A program made the translations under genes and the position numbers. From assembly GCA_016790075.1 (NCBI GenBank), contig JAEUPP010000034.1, forward strand, positions 1-54,357: a stretch of 54,357 nt of DNA. The letters run 5' to 3'. The notes below the pieces were generated by a model. It was not told the DNA's origin and made no database searches. It was given only the letters and a program-made list of their open reading frames with translations. Positions 8,745 through 17,407 of this stretch are shown one piece after another. The DNA is from Rhodanobacteraceae bacterium. GTDB lineage: Bacteria > Pseudomonadota > Gammaproteobacteria > Xanthomonadales > Rhodanobacteraceae. The stretch's first letter is position 1; each line of letters starts with the position of its first letter.

Positions 8745-10070
8745 ATGAACTCACCCTCCCCCGCACAGCAACAGACTGCCCTTTGGGCCGGTACCGCCGC
8801 CTTCACTGTGAGTTTTGCGGTTTGGACGATCTTCTCCATCATCGGCGTACAGATCAAAGCCGAGCTGGGCCTGAACGACACCCAGTTCGGCCTGCTCGTC
8901 GCTACGCCCATCCTCACTGGCTCGCTCTCGCGCATTTTCCTGGGCGTGTGGACCGAGCAACTCGGCGGGCGCCTCATTTTCAGTGCCGTGATGCTGGCCG
9001 GCGCCGGCGCCACCTGGCTGCTGACCTGGGCGGACACTTATCCGACCTATCTGCTGGCTGCGCTCGGCGTCGGCATCGCCGGCGGCAGTTTCACCGTCGT
9101 GATCACGTATGTCTCGAAGTGGTTTCCCAAGGAGCGCCAGGGAACAGCGCTGGGCATCGTCGGCGCGGGCAACATCGGTTCGGCCGTGACTAAGCTGTTC
9201 GCGCCGCTGGTGATGGTGGCCGTGGGCTGGCATGGAGTCGCGCGCATCTGGGCGGTGGCGCTAGCGGTCTCTGCCGTCATCTTCTACTTGGTCACCAGTG
9301 ACGAGCCCGACGTCGTCGAGCGACGCGCCAAGGGTGTGCAGGCAGTGCCTTTCCTGGTGCAGTTGCAGCCGCTGAGAAACCTGCAGGTCTGGCGCTTCTC
9401 GCTCTACTATTTCTTCGTGTTCGGCGCTTTCGTCGCGCTGGCACTTTGGCTCCCGCGCTACCTAGTCGGCGCTTACGGACTTGACCTGAAGACTGCCGGC
9501 ATGATTGCCGCGGCCTACTCGATTCCGGCCAGCCTGTTCCGCGTTGTCGGCGGCTGGGCCTCGGACAGATACGGCGCCCGCAAGGTGATGTACTGGACCT
9601 TTATCGGCTCGGTGATCTGCACTTTCCTGCTGTCCTACCCGAGCACGAGCTATGTCGTGCAGGGCATCAAGGGCCCCATTGCATTCACTCTGGCCGTCGG
9701 CGTCCTGCCCTTCACCATGCTGGTGTTCGCGCTCGGGTTCTTCATGTCGCTGGGAAAAGCCGCGGTCTACAAGCACATACCGGTCTACTACCCGGATAAC
9801 GTTGGTTCGGTGGCCGGCGTGGTAGGCATGATCGGCGGCCTCGGCGGCTTCATCCTGCCCATCGCGTTCGGCGTGCTGAACGACCTGATCGGCGTATGGA
9901 CGAGCTGCTTCATGCTGCTGTTCGTGCTGGTTGCGATAGCCCTGACCTGGATGCATTTCGCAATACGCCGCATGGAGCTCGCCCGCCATCCGCAGGTGGC
10001 GCGCGACACCGACCTGCCGGAGATCATGCAGGCGGCAGGCAGCGCGCCGGCGCTGCGTAGAGACGGTTAG
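8745..10070 (+). CDS. narK: NarK-type nitrate/nitrite transporter, full length
   Basis: Major-facilitator transporter of nitrate and/or nitrite, 441 residues with 12 predicted membrane helices. The nitrate-signature-like segment GNIGSAVTKLFAPLVMVAVG lies in the first half. A second one, VYYPDNVGSVAGVVGMIGGL, lies in the second half; internal duplication of this motif is characteristic of NarK/NasA. It reads as the NarK1 (nitrate/proton symport) branch, but assigning the transport mode from sequence alone is uncertain. It is the last gene of the nar operon and ends at a strong hairpin. With the first narK truncated, this copy is probably the operative transporter. Confidence 0.93.
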   Translation: MNSPSPAQQQTALWAGTAAFTVSFAVWTIFSIIGVQIKAELGLNDTQFGLLVATPILTGSLSRIFLGVWTEQLGGRLIFSAVMLAGAGATWLLTWADTYPTYLLAALGVGIAGGSFTVVITYVSKWFPKERQGTALGIVGAGNIGSAVTKLFAPLVMVAVGWHGVARIWAVALAVSAVIFYLVTSDEPDVVERRAKGVQAVPFLVQLQPLRNLQVWRFSLYYFFVFGAFVALALWLPRYLVGAYGLDLKTAGMIAAAYSIPASLFRVVGGWASDRYGARKVMYWTFIGSVICTFLLSYPSTSYVVQGIKGPIAFTLAVGVLPFTMLVFALGFFMSLGKAAVYKHIPVYYPDNVGSVAGVVGMIGGLGGFILPIAFGVLNDLIGVWTSCFMLLFVLVAIALTWMHFAIRRMELARHPQVARDTDLPEIMQAAGSAPALRRDG

Positions 10071-10102
10071 ATTGCCCGCGTTGTGATCGCAACGTGGGCA
10101 AT
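10071..10102. terminator. Bidirectional hairpin terminator between narK and the nnrS operon
   Basis: A 13-bp inverted repeat with one G-T wobble: the left arm ATTGCCCGCGTTG pairs with CAACGTGGGCAAT around a 6-base loop. It starts at the narK stop and sits 15 bp before the end of the convergent gene at 10118. No long T-run follows on either side. Position and symmetry suggest it serves both convergent operons. Confidence 0.7.
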
Positions 10103-10117
10103 GCGACCGCCGTCGGA

Positions 10118-10495
10118 TCAGCCACCGATCAACGGACGGCTGTGGTCGCCGAGATGCGACAGCAGCAGGAACCCGGACATCAGCAGCGCATTCAGCGCCC
10201 AGGCCACGGTGAGGAAGCGCGCCACCTGGCCGTAGCGCAGATCGCGGACATTGTCAGCGTTCACCCAGACCAGCCGGGTGATCAGCAGCGAATAGGAAGC
10301 GAACCCCGCCAGCGCCAGCGCGAACAGCGGAGTGCCCGTTTTGTCGAAGGCGAACAGTATCGCCGCGAACAGTAACTGGCTGCAGAACACGCCGTAGATC
10401 CAGAACACCCGCCACAGCGGCCGGGTGCCGCGCGTTTCCGGCGATAGCCATGTCGGCAGCGCGTGATGAACAGAATCAATTGAGTCGGCGTTCAT
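10118..10495 (-). CDS. Small membrane protein, last gene of the TonB/ABC/nnrS operon
   Basis: A 125-residue protein with about three hydrophobic segments: WRVFWIYGVFCSQLLFAAIL, ALALAGFASYSLLITRLVW and ALNALLMSGFLLLSHLG. The ATG at 10495 is preceded by a clear GGAGGG, so I prefer it to upstream starts. It is the final minus-strand gene of the operon and is separated from the preceding gene by about 180 bp. I do not recognise the family. Its placement beside nnrS suggests a membrane role in the same response, which is inference only. Confidence 0.75.
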   Translation of the reverse strand: MNADSIDSVHHALPTWLSPETRGTRPLWRVFWIYGVFCSQLLFAAILFAFDKTGTPLFALALAGFASYSLLITRLVWVNADNVRDLRYGQVARFLTVAWALNALLMSGFLLLSHLGDHSRPLIGG

Positions 10496-10675
10496 GGCAA
10501 CCCTCCAGGTAGTGAGTGATGCGACGCACTGCTGCGCGCGCGCCTGGGTGCAGCGAATGGAACTTACGACCGCGAGCCGGGCAGCGCAAGGCGGCGCCCG
10601 TTGCCGCTGAAAAACATCGGTCGCCAAGTCTTTCCTGCGGGCAGCCGGTCGGCGCAATGCCAGCGCCGTGGCGGC

Positions 10676-11086
10676 TCAGCGGCGTTGCAGATGAACCAGG
10701 TTTCCAACCTTGTCCACGGCGAGAAAGCGGGCAATCTGTCCACCCTTGATCTGCTCGACCATCATGCGCATGGGCTGCACGGCCTCGTCGCCATTCGGCG
10801 GATGCCCGCCGCGGCCAGACAAAGCCGCGACGAACAGCAGATGCCAGTCCGCTCCGGCCGCGCGCGACTCCTCGGACAGCGCCGCGAAATTCGCTATTTC
10901 CTCTGGACGCTTGTCGACGCATACGACGGGCGCCAGCGCGCCGCCCTCGCCGCGTTCGAACGCACGCTGCTCGGTTTCGGCGGCGTCGGGCGGCAGCTCA
11001 GCCGCAGCGAACACGAGCAGCAATCGCTGGGGTTCGGGCTGCGTCCGGGCAGCCTGTAGCAGATCATCGAAGGTTACGAGTTCCAT
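10676..11086 (-). CDS. Conserved nnrS-associated cytosolic protein (often mislabelled 'ribonucleotide reductase subunit alpha')
   Basis: A 136-residue soluble protein starting MELVTFDDLLQAAR. It carries the conserved segments PQRLLLVFAAAELP, ALAPVVCVDKRPEEIANF and WHLLFVAALSGRGG. From memory this matches a small family usually annotated as ribonucleotide reductase subunit alpha, although it has none of the cysteine-radical machinery of a real reductase. It is often found near nnrS and denitrification genes. I chose the ATG at 11086, which has GGGGGAG just upstream. The real function is unknown. Confidence 0.75.
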   Translation of the reverse strand: MELVTFDDLLQAARTQPEPQRLLLVFAAAELPPDAAETEQRAFERGEGGALAPVVCVDKRPEEIANFAALSEESRAAGADWHLLFVAALSGRGGHPPNGDEAVQPMRMMVEQIKGGQIARFLAVDKVGNLVHLQRR

Positions 11087-11185
11087 CAGCTCCCCCACGT
11101 AGTCATTGCAGATCATTGACAGTATTCACGTTGAATCATTGCTGCATCCGCGTAGTCGGGTGCATCGGCGACGCCCGCCGGCGCC

Positions 11186-12418
11186 TCATTCCGGTGCCCG
11201 TGGCCCCACGCACCCCCAGGCGCCGTCACCACGACGACGTGCAAGGTCGACGCCACCCCGCCACAGCCATAGGGCGAAACCCGACGACCACAGGAAACCC
11301 GCGCACCACCATAGAGGTAGTGCGTGCAGTCCAGCAATGCCGGCCAGCGCGCGCACCAGCGCTGCGCCGAGCAGCATCAGCGCCGCCAGCGGCAACCAGC
11401 GCCCTTCGTCCGGGGACAAACCGATATGCATACGGCCGGCGATGCAGAACACGACGAACGCGCCCTGCCCAAGTGCGCCGACGGCGAGCACGTGCAGGCC
11501 GGCGCTCGGTGGAATCGAGGCGCCCAGACGCGCAGCACCGTCGAGCAGATAACCCAGCCCCAGCAGCCAGGGCAGCGTGTACAGCAGCGCCACCCAGCGC
11601 CGCGCCAGCACTCGCGTATGCGGCCAGTCGCCGAGCAGCCCTAGACTGGCTGCCCCCGCGCCGAGCCCCAGCCAGCCGGCGACACCCTGCGCCCCGGCGA
11701 GGACCGCGAGTGCATGTAGGACGATCAACAGCGCTGCGATATGCCGGCGCGGTGGCCGCGCCAGATAGTCTGGCTCGGCGCCGGCTTCCTCGAGGCAGCG
11801 GTTGACCACACGCATCGAGATACGCGCCAGTGTCAGCACGATCAGCAGCAGCATCAGATGCAGGATGAGGCGCAGGCCGGCCAACGGATCCGCAAACAGG
11901 ACGCTGCCGATCGCCAGGTCAAGGCTGCACAGCGTCGCTGCCAGCAGCACGGCGGCTAGCGCCGCCCAGAGATCGAGTTGACGCCGCGCTGGATCCTGCC
12001 AGATCGCGCGCGTCAGCACGAGCAGCAGCCACAGGCACAGTGCCGTCTGGAGCAGAGCCAGCGGCCAGACGCCAATCAGCACAATCGCCGCCGCCGCCGC
12101 GCGGGCGCCGAGCCAGAGCGCGAACAATCCCAGTGAAATGCGCCGGCCGAAGCCACGGGCGCTGGTGAATTCGGGCACAGCAGTCAGGCTGAAGCCGATC
12201 ACTGATGCGAGGCCGAAGCCGAGGATCAACTCGTGCGCGTGCCAAGCCGTTGCGCCACCGGGAAATGCCGGTGCGCGCAACCGGCCGCCCAGCACGGCCA
12301 GCCACGCCGGAACGTACAGCGCGGCGACGGCCGCCCCGGCGAGGAAGAATGGTCGCAGTCCGCACTGCCAAAGCGGCCACCGCAGCAATTGCAGATACGC
12401 GGTCCGTAAAGTCAGCAT
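11186..12418 (-). CDS. nnrS: NnrS family membrane protein
   Basis: Polytopic heme- and copper-containing membrane protein. In other bacteria NnrS protects cells from nitric oxide and associated metal stress. The product is about 410 residues with roughly 12 hydrophobic helices. The segments LRPFFLAGAAVAALYVPAW near the N-terminus, AWHAHELILGFGLASVIGF and LTAVPEFTSARGF are typical of the family; the AWHAHE histidines are likely metal ligands. The ATG at 12418 overlaps the end of the upstream ATPase gene by 7 bases, so translation is probably coupled. Joining of nnrS to an ABC importer in one transcript is notable. Confidence 0.92.
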   Translation of the reverse strand: MLTLRTAYLQLLRWPLWQCGLRPFFLAGAAVAALYVPAWLAVLGGRLRAPAFPGGATAWHAHELILGFGLASVIGFSLTAVPEFTSARGFGRRISLGLFALWLGARAAAAAIVLIGVWPLALLQTALCLWLLLVLTRAIWQDPARRQLDLWAALAAVLLAATLCSLDLAIGSVLFADPLAGLRLILHLMLLLIVLTLARISMRVVNRCLEEAGAEPDYLARPPRRHIAALLIVLHALAVLAGAQGVAGWLGLGAGAASLGLLGDWPHTRVLARRWVALLYTLPWLLGLGYLLDGAARLGASIPPSAGLHVLAVGALGQGAFVVFCIAGRMHIGLSPDEGRWLPLAALMLLGAALVRALAGIAGLHALPLWWCAGFLWSSGFALWLWRGGVDLARRRGDGAWGCVGPRAPE

Positions 12419-13239
12419 GCCTGACGATCCGGCGCAGGGGTCGCAAGGCAGTGGTGCTGAAACCACGCCGTCTCCGGTGCACGATCCGTGGCCTCTACCC
12501 GTTCGTCCGGCGGCAGACCGAAGGCAGCGCGAAAGCCGGTGTCGGCGAGCAGGGCCGTCTCAAGCGCCAGCACGTCACGCTCGCTGCGATCGGTTGCCCT
12601 CAACGCAGGCTGCAGCGCGAGCAGCGGACGGCCCGGCTGTCCGCCGAGCACCAGAAGCCGATCGGCGAGGCGCAGCGCCTCGCGCGGGCTGTGCGTGATC
12701 ATCAGCATCGTGCAGCCCAGGCGCAGGCATTCTCTCAGCAGCCATTGTTCGAGTTCATGCCGCAGTCCGATGTCAATCGCCGCGAAGGGCTCGTCGAGCA
12801 GCAGCAGATCGGGTTCGATCGCCAGCGCCCGGGCCAGTGCGACGCGGCTTCGCATGCCCCCCGACAGGGCGGCGGGATAAAGTGCCAAGTCCGCGGCCGA
12901 CAGGCCGAGCCGCGTGCCTAGCGCCGTCGCGGCAGCGCGGCGCTCGCGCCGTCTGACGCCGCGCGCCTTGAGCCCCAGCGCAATGTTATCGAGCGCGCTG
13001 CGCCAAGCCAGAAGTCGGGGTTCCTGGAACACCATGCCCAAATTCTGCCAGCCGCGCTCGATTGTTCCCTCGCCGATCTCGAGCAGACCGGCCGTCGCCT
13101 GCAGCAGGGTCGACTTGCCGCACCCCGAAGGCCCGAGCACCGCCAGAGACTCCCCTCGCTCCAGTGTCAGGTCCATCGGCGCCAGCGCGCGCCGCGCGCC
13201 GTAGCGGTGCCCGAAACCGCGAATTCGGAGCAGGCTCAC
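12412..13239 (-). CDS. ABC transporter ATP-binding protein (nitrate/sulfonate/taurine type)
   Basis: Cytosolic ATPase of an importer of the NitT/TauT/SsuB group, 275 residues. Walker A is GPSGCGKSTL, the signature is LSGGMRSRVALARAL, Walker B is LLLLDEPFAAID and the switch histidine lies in ITHSPREAL, all in normal order. The start is a GTG at 13239 that overlaps the permease stop as GTGA, so the two genes are coupled. The C-terminal 50 residues have no recognised domain. The substrate cannot be told from the ATPase. Confidence 0.93.
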   Translation of the reverse strand: MSLLRIRGFGHRYGARRALAPMDLTLERGESLAVLGPSGCGKSTLLQATAGLLEIGEGTIERGWQNLGMVFQEPRLLAWRSALDNIALGLKARGVRRRERRAAATALGTRLGLSAADLALYPAALSGGMRSRVALARALAIEPDLLLLDEPFAAIDIGLRHELEQWLLRECLRLGCTMLMITHSPREALRLADRLLVLGGQPGRPLLALQPALRATDRSERDVLALETALLADTGFRAAFGLPPDERVEATDRAPETAWFQHHCLATPAPDRQAC

Positions 13240-14021
13240 CGCGCCACCTCGCGCCAGCGTTCGAGTTCGCGCTTGACCGGCTCCAGCAGGCCGTACTCGA
13301 CTAGCAGCAATGCCAGCAGGACACAGAGCACCCAGGCCAGCGCTGTCGTCATGTCAAGTTGCGTGCGCGCGTCGGCCAGTGCCGCGCCGATGCCGTCACT
13401 GCTGGTCAGGAGTTCGGCCATCACAGCCACTTTCCAGCTCGTGCCCAGCGCTGTAGTCGCTGCGGGGAACAACCAGGCGAGCAAGTGCGGCAGCTCTACT
13501 TCGATCACACGCAGGCGCCAGGACAGACCGAATGCACGCGCCATCGCCGACAGTGCCGTATCACGGGTGAGCATGCCCTGGAGCGTGGCTCCGAATACCA
13601 CGGGCAAAGCAGCCGCACAGACGGTGAACACCGGAGTGCCGTCGCCGCTGCCCAGCCACAGCAGCGCGAGCACCAGCCAGGCGATCGGCGGCATTCCCAG
13701 CAGTACCGTGACCAGCGGGCGTGCCAGCAGCGCGCCCGCTCGCGAAATTCCGGCCAGGACCCCGGCCGCGCAGCCGATGCCCAGCGCCAGGGCAAAACCC
13801 GCCAGCGCGCGGCGCGCTGTGACCAGGAACTCCGGCCATAGCACGCCGGCCTCCAGCAGCGAGTACAGGCGTGCGAATGCGTCCAGCGGCGCGGGCAGCA
13901 ACAACGGCCCCAGCCGCTCGGCCGCGAGCTGCCACCCCGCAACGAGCAGGGCAAGTCCAGCGGCGGCGCTCCATCCGCTCCAGAGCCAGGCGATCCAAGC
14001 ACGCAAGAGCCGCAGGGTCAT
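13236..14021 (-). CDS. ABC transporter permease (SsuC/TauC-like)
   Basis: Inner-membrane permease of 261 residues with about six helices and a BPD_transp_1-type core. The cytoplasmic coupling loop lies around ARAFGLSWRLRVIEVELP (about residues 168-185), equivalent to the EAA loop that contacts the ATPase. It starts 3 bp after the substrate-binding protein stop. Homodimeric permeases of this type work with one ATPase and one binding protein, matching this operon. Confidence 0.92.
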   Translation of the reverse strand: MTLRLLRAWIAWLWSGWSAAAGLALLVAGWQLAAERLGPLLLPAPLDAFARLYSLLEAGVLWPEFLVTARRALAGFALALGIGCAAGVLAGISRAGALLARPLVTVLLGMPPIAWLVLALLWLGSGDGTPVFTVCAAALPVVFGATLQGMLTRDTALSAMARAFGLSWRLRVIEVELPHLLAWLFPAATTALGTSWKVAVMAELLTSSDGIGAALADARTQLDMTTALAWVLCVLLALLLVEYGLLEPVKRELERWREVAR

Positions 14022-14024
14022 GGG

Positions 14025-15023
14025 CTAGCCACGATAGAAGCCCGACTCGGGCAGCCGTCCGCCGATCAGTCCTGATCGATGGGCGAGCAACCGGCCGAGG
14101 AACGCCTCGAGCTCGGGACGCGCCTGCGCGGCGTTCACCGCCTCCAGGCGACTGTGCCCCAGCGAGTCCGCGACGGCGACCGCGTCCAACCGTCCGCTGC
14201 GCCGGGCCACGATCGCGCCGCAATCCTGAGGCGCCGCCATGCATTCGCCCAGCGCACGAGCATGAGCTTGCGCGAATTCGGCACACAACCCCCCGTCGTC
14301 GGCGGCCGCACCCACGGCGACGATACCGGCCTGGGGCAGTCGTGCCGGTCCCAGGCCGGCGTCGGCCCAGGCCTGCTGCAGATCCAGCGTCCTGTACAGC
14401 TCGGGCGCGAACAGCGAAACAATACCGCTGCGACTACGCGCCAGCACCATCGATACGGCCGGTTCGGCCAGCAACGCGTGATCCAGGCGACGGCTCAGCA
14501 ACAGCTGCACCGCATCGAGTGGCGAGGCCAAGTAGCGCAGGCGCAGCTCGCGACGTGCGTCGACACCCTGCGCCGCGGCAAGCTGAGTCAGCACGATCTC
14601 GGGCATATCGCCGCGAAACGGTACGCCCAGTTCCTCGTCGCCCAGGTCGGCCAGCCGGTCCAGCGAGGGCCGGCGCGAGACCAGATAAAGCAGTCCCCAG
14701 GCACTGATGCATTGCAGTCGCAGCATCAGGCCGCGGTTGTACAAGGTGGCGGCTACGTTGCTGGGCATGGCGATGAAATCGGCACGCCCTTCCAGGGCTA
14801 TCAGGCGCAACTCGTCGGGATCGCGCCACGGCAGGAACTCGATGCGTTCGGCCAGCGACCCGAACTCAGCACGCTCGGCCATCCACAGTAGCGGAAACGA
14901 AACCGAGGCCCAGGGACCGGAAAGGCGCAGGATCCGCGGCCGCAACTGGGCGCGCAGACTCGGAGGCGAGGCCAGGGCCGCGAGTGCGGCGGCAGACGCG
15001 TGCAGAAAGCGGCGGCGATGCAT
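14025..15023 (-). CDS. Periplasmic substrate-binding protein (NMT1/SsuA-like), Tat-type leader
   Basis: A 332-residue type II periplasmic binding protein of the NMT1/THI5/SsuA group. The N-terminus HRRRFLHASAAALAALA has the two arginines, Phe-Leu and hydrophobic run of a Tat signal, ending near residue 25. The fold is suggested by RADFIAMPSNVAATLYN (about residues 80-96) and by LDHALLAEPAVSMVLARS. In this family such segments line the ligand cleft. It sits 21 bp after the TonB receptor stop, pairing an outer-membrane and an inner-membrane importer. The ligand is unknown; candidates include a sulfonate, a thiamine or heme precursor, or a metal chelate. This is not resolvable from sequence. Confidence 0.85.
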   Translation of the reverse strand: MHRRRFLHASAAALAALASPPSLRAQLRPRILRLSGPWASVSFPLLWMAERAEFGSLAERIEFLPWRDPDELRLIALEGRADFIAMPSNVAATLYNRGLMLRLQCISAWGLLYLVSRRPSLDRLADLGDEELGVPFRGDMPEIVLTQLAAAQGVDARRELRLRYLASPLDAVQLLLSRRLDHALLAEPAVSMVLARSRSGIVSLFAPELYRTLDLQQAWADAGLGPARLPQAGIVAVGAAADDGGLCAEFAQAHARALGECMAAPQDCGAIVARRSGRLDAVAVADSLGHSRLEAVNAAQARPELEAFLGRLLAHRSGLIGGRLPESGFYRG

Positions 15024-15044
15024 GGTGGACTCCGTGGAGGATTG

Positions 15045-17189
15045 TCAGAACCGCGCCAGCCAGCTGAGCTGCAGGCTGCGGCCGGGCGCCGGCGGTTCGG
15101 CGCCGGTGAGCCCGTCGGTGAGGTGTTCGTGATAATTCCGGTCGGCAAGATTGCGCAGAGCCAGGTGCAGGCGATGCCCGTCACGCTGCCAGGTCAATTC
15201 GGCATCGGCGGTGACGAAGCCGGCGGTCGGGTCCTCGCTGCCGCGGGCGAACATACGGGCCACACGCTGCTGGCGCCGGACCGCGCGCGCCCGGAACTCT
15301 CCGTCGAGGCGCCCGCTGAGCAGGGTGCCGACGTGGCCGTCCCAGCCCAGGCTGAGTTCGTCAGCGGGCATCTGGAACAAGGGCTCGTCGAGATCTCGGT
15401 TGTGGCCTCGCAGGCGGCTGGCTTCCAGGCTCAGCCACTGCTCGGTAGCTACCTGCCGGCGCAAACTCAGTTCCATGCCGCCGATTCGCACGCGACCGAG
15501 ATTGACCGTTTCCTTGCAGGCTCCGGCCTGGGCCGCGGGACAGGCATTGCTGCCGGATGGTCCCGACACGTCGCGGCCGGTGATGTAGTCGGTGATGCGG
15601 TTCTCGAACAGCGCCAGCCGGTACTGCAGGCCTTCCTGTTCGCCTTTTGCGCCGAGCTCGAACTGGGTGGACACCTCTGGCCGGATCTGCGGATTGCCGA
15701 GATAGTAGTAGCCGTCGCTGCGCGGCGAGGCCTCGAAGCGTTCACGCATCTCCCCGGCCCGGAAGCCGCGCGCCACGCTGGCATACGGGTGCAGGCCCTG
15801 ATGCAGGGGCCAGACCAGTCCCAGGTTGCCGGAAAATGCGCCGTCAGTGCGTGCCAGCGGCTGGCCCCGCCCGCCACCCGCGACCGTCGCAGCGCGCCCC
15901 TCGACCCGATCCCAGCGCAGCCCGCTGAGCAGTTGCAACGGCCCGAAGTCCATGTCGTCCTGCACGAACACGCCCGTCGACTCGATACGGCCGTCGACGA
16001 AGGGAGGGCTTGGCTGCAGCGCGAACGTGGGCGGCGCCGCGATCAGGCGCTCGGGACTGGCCTGCATGCGCCAGTACTGAATTCCCAGCAGACGGCGGTG
16101 TCCGGCATCGATCCAGCGATCGAGGCGCAAGTCGGCACCGTCGGAACGGAAACCGACCTGCGTTTGGCTCAGATCGCGCGCCGCCGTCGTCGCCAGCGGT
16201 CCGTTGATGCGGCCGAAAATCGCCCGTTGCATTTGCTGCCGGTAAAAGCGGAGATCCCAGTTCCAGCCTGCTGGTCCGGCCCCGGCGTGGGCCAGGCCGA
16301 GTTCGACAAGACGCCTCTCCTGCTCGGGCGAATAAACCGTGGTGCTGCCAACCTGCGCGAGCGGGTGCGGCCTCGTTGATCCCGGATACGCGACGTCGAG
16401 ATCGCGCTGTCCCTGCAGCGAAAGTCGCGCTTCGAGCGCATCGCCGAGGCGCTGGCGGAACTGGCCGATCAGCGCGCGACTACGATAGCCCGTGTCAGCC
16501 ACGCGTCCTGACGGGGCGAGATAGTCGTCCTGGTCGAGGCTGGCGCCGCCGAGGACGAGCGCGGAATCCGCGTCATGCCAGCGTGCCAGCGCAGACATGC
16601 CGATGCCGTGGCTCGCGCCGTCGAGCTGGCTCCCCAGCTCATAGCGCGGCGTTTCGTCGAAACGCGCCTGCGGCGTCAGCACGTTGACAACACCGCCTAG
16701 CGCTCCGCTGCCGTACAACACCGACGCCGGACCTTTCACGACTTCGACGCGTTCGGCCAGCCCCAGGCTCAGGAACGAAGCGATTGCGCCGGCCGGCTGG
16801 GCCGAATTCAGGCGCATGCCGTCGGCGAGGACCACGACGCTCTCTTTCTTCAGTCCTCGCAGTACCGGGTTCTGACCCTGCGCCCCGTCGGCAGCGACGG
16901 CCAGACCGGCGCGGCCGCGCAGCAGATCGCCCAGGGTGCGATAGCCGTTTCCAGCGATTTCGTCGCGCCCGCTGACGATCACGGCCGCCGGCGTGGCAAG
17001 GTCGGCGGCGGCATATCCCTTGGCGCTGATCACGACAGTGTCCAGGCAGGACAGCTCTTCCACCAGGCAGGCCTCTATCGCAGGCGCCGTTTCCGCCCAG
17101 ACGGAATACGGACCGAGGCCGAGGGCAATGGAGACAGCGAGCGCCAGCACGCGGGGCGGACGGCGGAGACGGACGGCGAGTGAACGCAT
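15045..17189 (-). CDS. TonB-dependent outer-membrane receptor, first gene of the ABC/nnrS operon
   Basis: A 714-residue outer-membrane receptor. A signal peptide (about residues 1-32, ending SVWAET) precedes a TonB-box-like DTVVISA. The plug domain spans about residues 60-170, with VLRGLKKESVVVLADGMRL and VEVVKGPASVLYGSGALGGV. A beta-barrel follows, ending in LQLSWLARF with the expected C-terminal Phe. Two cysteines lie between signal and plug (ACLVEELSC). Overall it resembles the OprC/NosA and heme/siderophore receptors, without the Met/His-rich stretch of the copper receptors. It is the promoter-proximal gene, and an FNR-like palindrome lies 65 bp upstream of its ATG. Confidence 0.92.
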   Translation of the reverse strand: MRSLAVRLRRPPRVLALAVSIALGLGPYSVWAETAPAIEACLVEELSCLDTVVISAKGYAAADLATPAAVIVSGRDEIAGNGYRTLGDLLRGRAGLAVAADGAQGQNPVLRGLKKESVVVLADGMRLNSAQPAGAIASFLSLGLAERVEVVKGPASVLYGSGALGGVVNVLTPQARFDETPRYELGSQLDGASHGIGMSALARWHDADSALVLGGASLDQDDYLAPSGRVADTGYRSRALIGQFRQRLGDALEARLSLQGQRDLDVAYPGSTRPHPLAQVGSTTVYSPEQERRLVELGLAHAGAGPAGWNWDLRFYRQQMQRAIFGRINGPLATTAARDLSQTQVGFRSDGADLRLDRWIDAGHRRLLGIQYWRMQASPERLIAAPPTFALQPSPPFVDGRIESTGVFVQDDMDFGPLQLLSGLRWDRVEGRAATVAGGGRGQPLARTDGAFSGNLGLVWPLHQGLHPYASVARGFRAGEMRERFEASPRSDGYYYLGNPQIRPEVSTQFELGAKGEQEGLQYRLALFENRITDYITGRDVSGPSGSNACPAAQAGACKETVNLGRVRIGGMELSLRRQVATEQWLSLEASRLRGHNRDLDEPLFQMPADELSLGWDGHVGTLLSGRLDGEFRARAVRRQQRVARMFARGSEDPTAGFVTADAELTWQRDGHRLHLALRNLADRNYHEHLTDGLTGAEPPAPGRSLQLSWLARF

Positions 17190-17247
17190 CGTGGGAAGTT
17201 CGGTAGTTGTGACGCCCTCATTGTTAGTTAATGCGAATCATTTTCAT

Positions 17248-17261
17248 CTGACCCAGGTCAA
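17248..17261 (-). promoter_or_regulatory. FNR/DNR-like operator for the TonB receptor operon
   Basis: On the minus strand the site reads TTGAC-CTGG-GTCAG, with the spacing of the FNR consensus TTGAT-N4-ATCAA and intact TGA/TCA cores. Its centre (17254.5) is about 65 bp upstream of the receptor ATG at 17189. That distance fits activation from about -41.5 with a leader of some 24 bases. Confidence 0.55.
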
Positions 17262-17336
17262 GCAAGCCGCAGATGGCCGTCCTTTGCCGGCTTCCGGCGT
17301 CACGCCGATGCGCCGCGAAATCTCTGTGGCTTGCGG

Positions 17337-17350
17337 CTGACCTGGATCAG
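17337..17350 (+). promoter_or_regulatory. FNR/DNR-like operator for ubiU-ubiV
   Basis: The site CTGAC-CTGG-ATCAG keeps the TGA-N6-TCA core of the FNR/DNR palindrome. Its centre (17343.5) is 64-65 bp upstream of the ubiU ATG, the same offset as the other two boxes. It is a separate site from the one serving the divergent operon. Confidence 0.55.
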
Positions 17351-17407
17351 GGCGCGATGGGGGTACTCAGAACGAGCATCTGACCTCCCCCGTCGCCGGA
17401 TCCCCCC

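Noticed and set aside
15000-16379. A 459-codon plus-strand frame opposite the TonB receptor
   Set aside because: A shadow of the receptor gene, with no family motifs. The minus-strand product has signal peptide, plug and barrel features.
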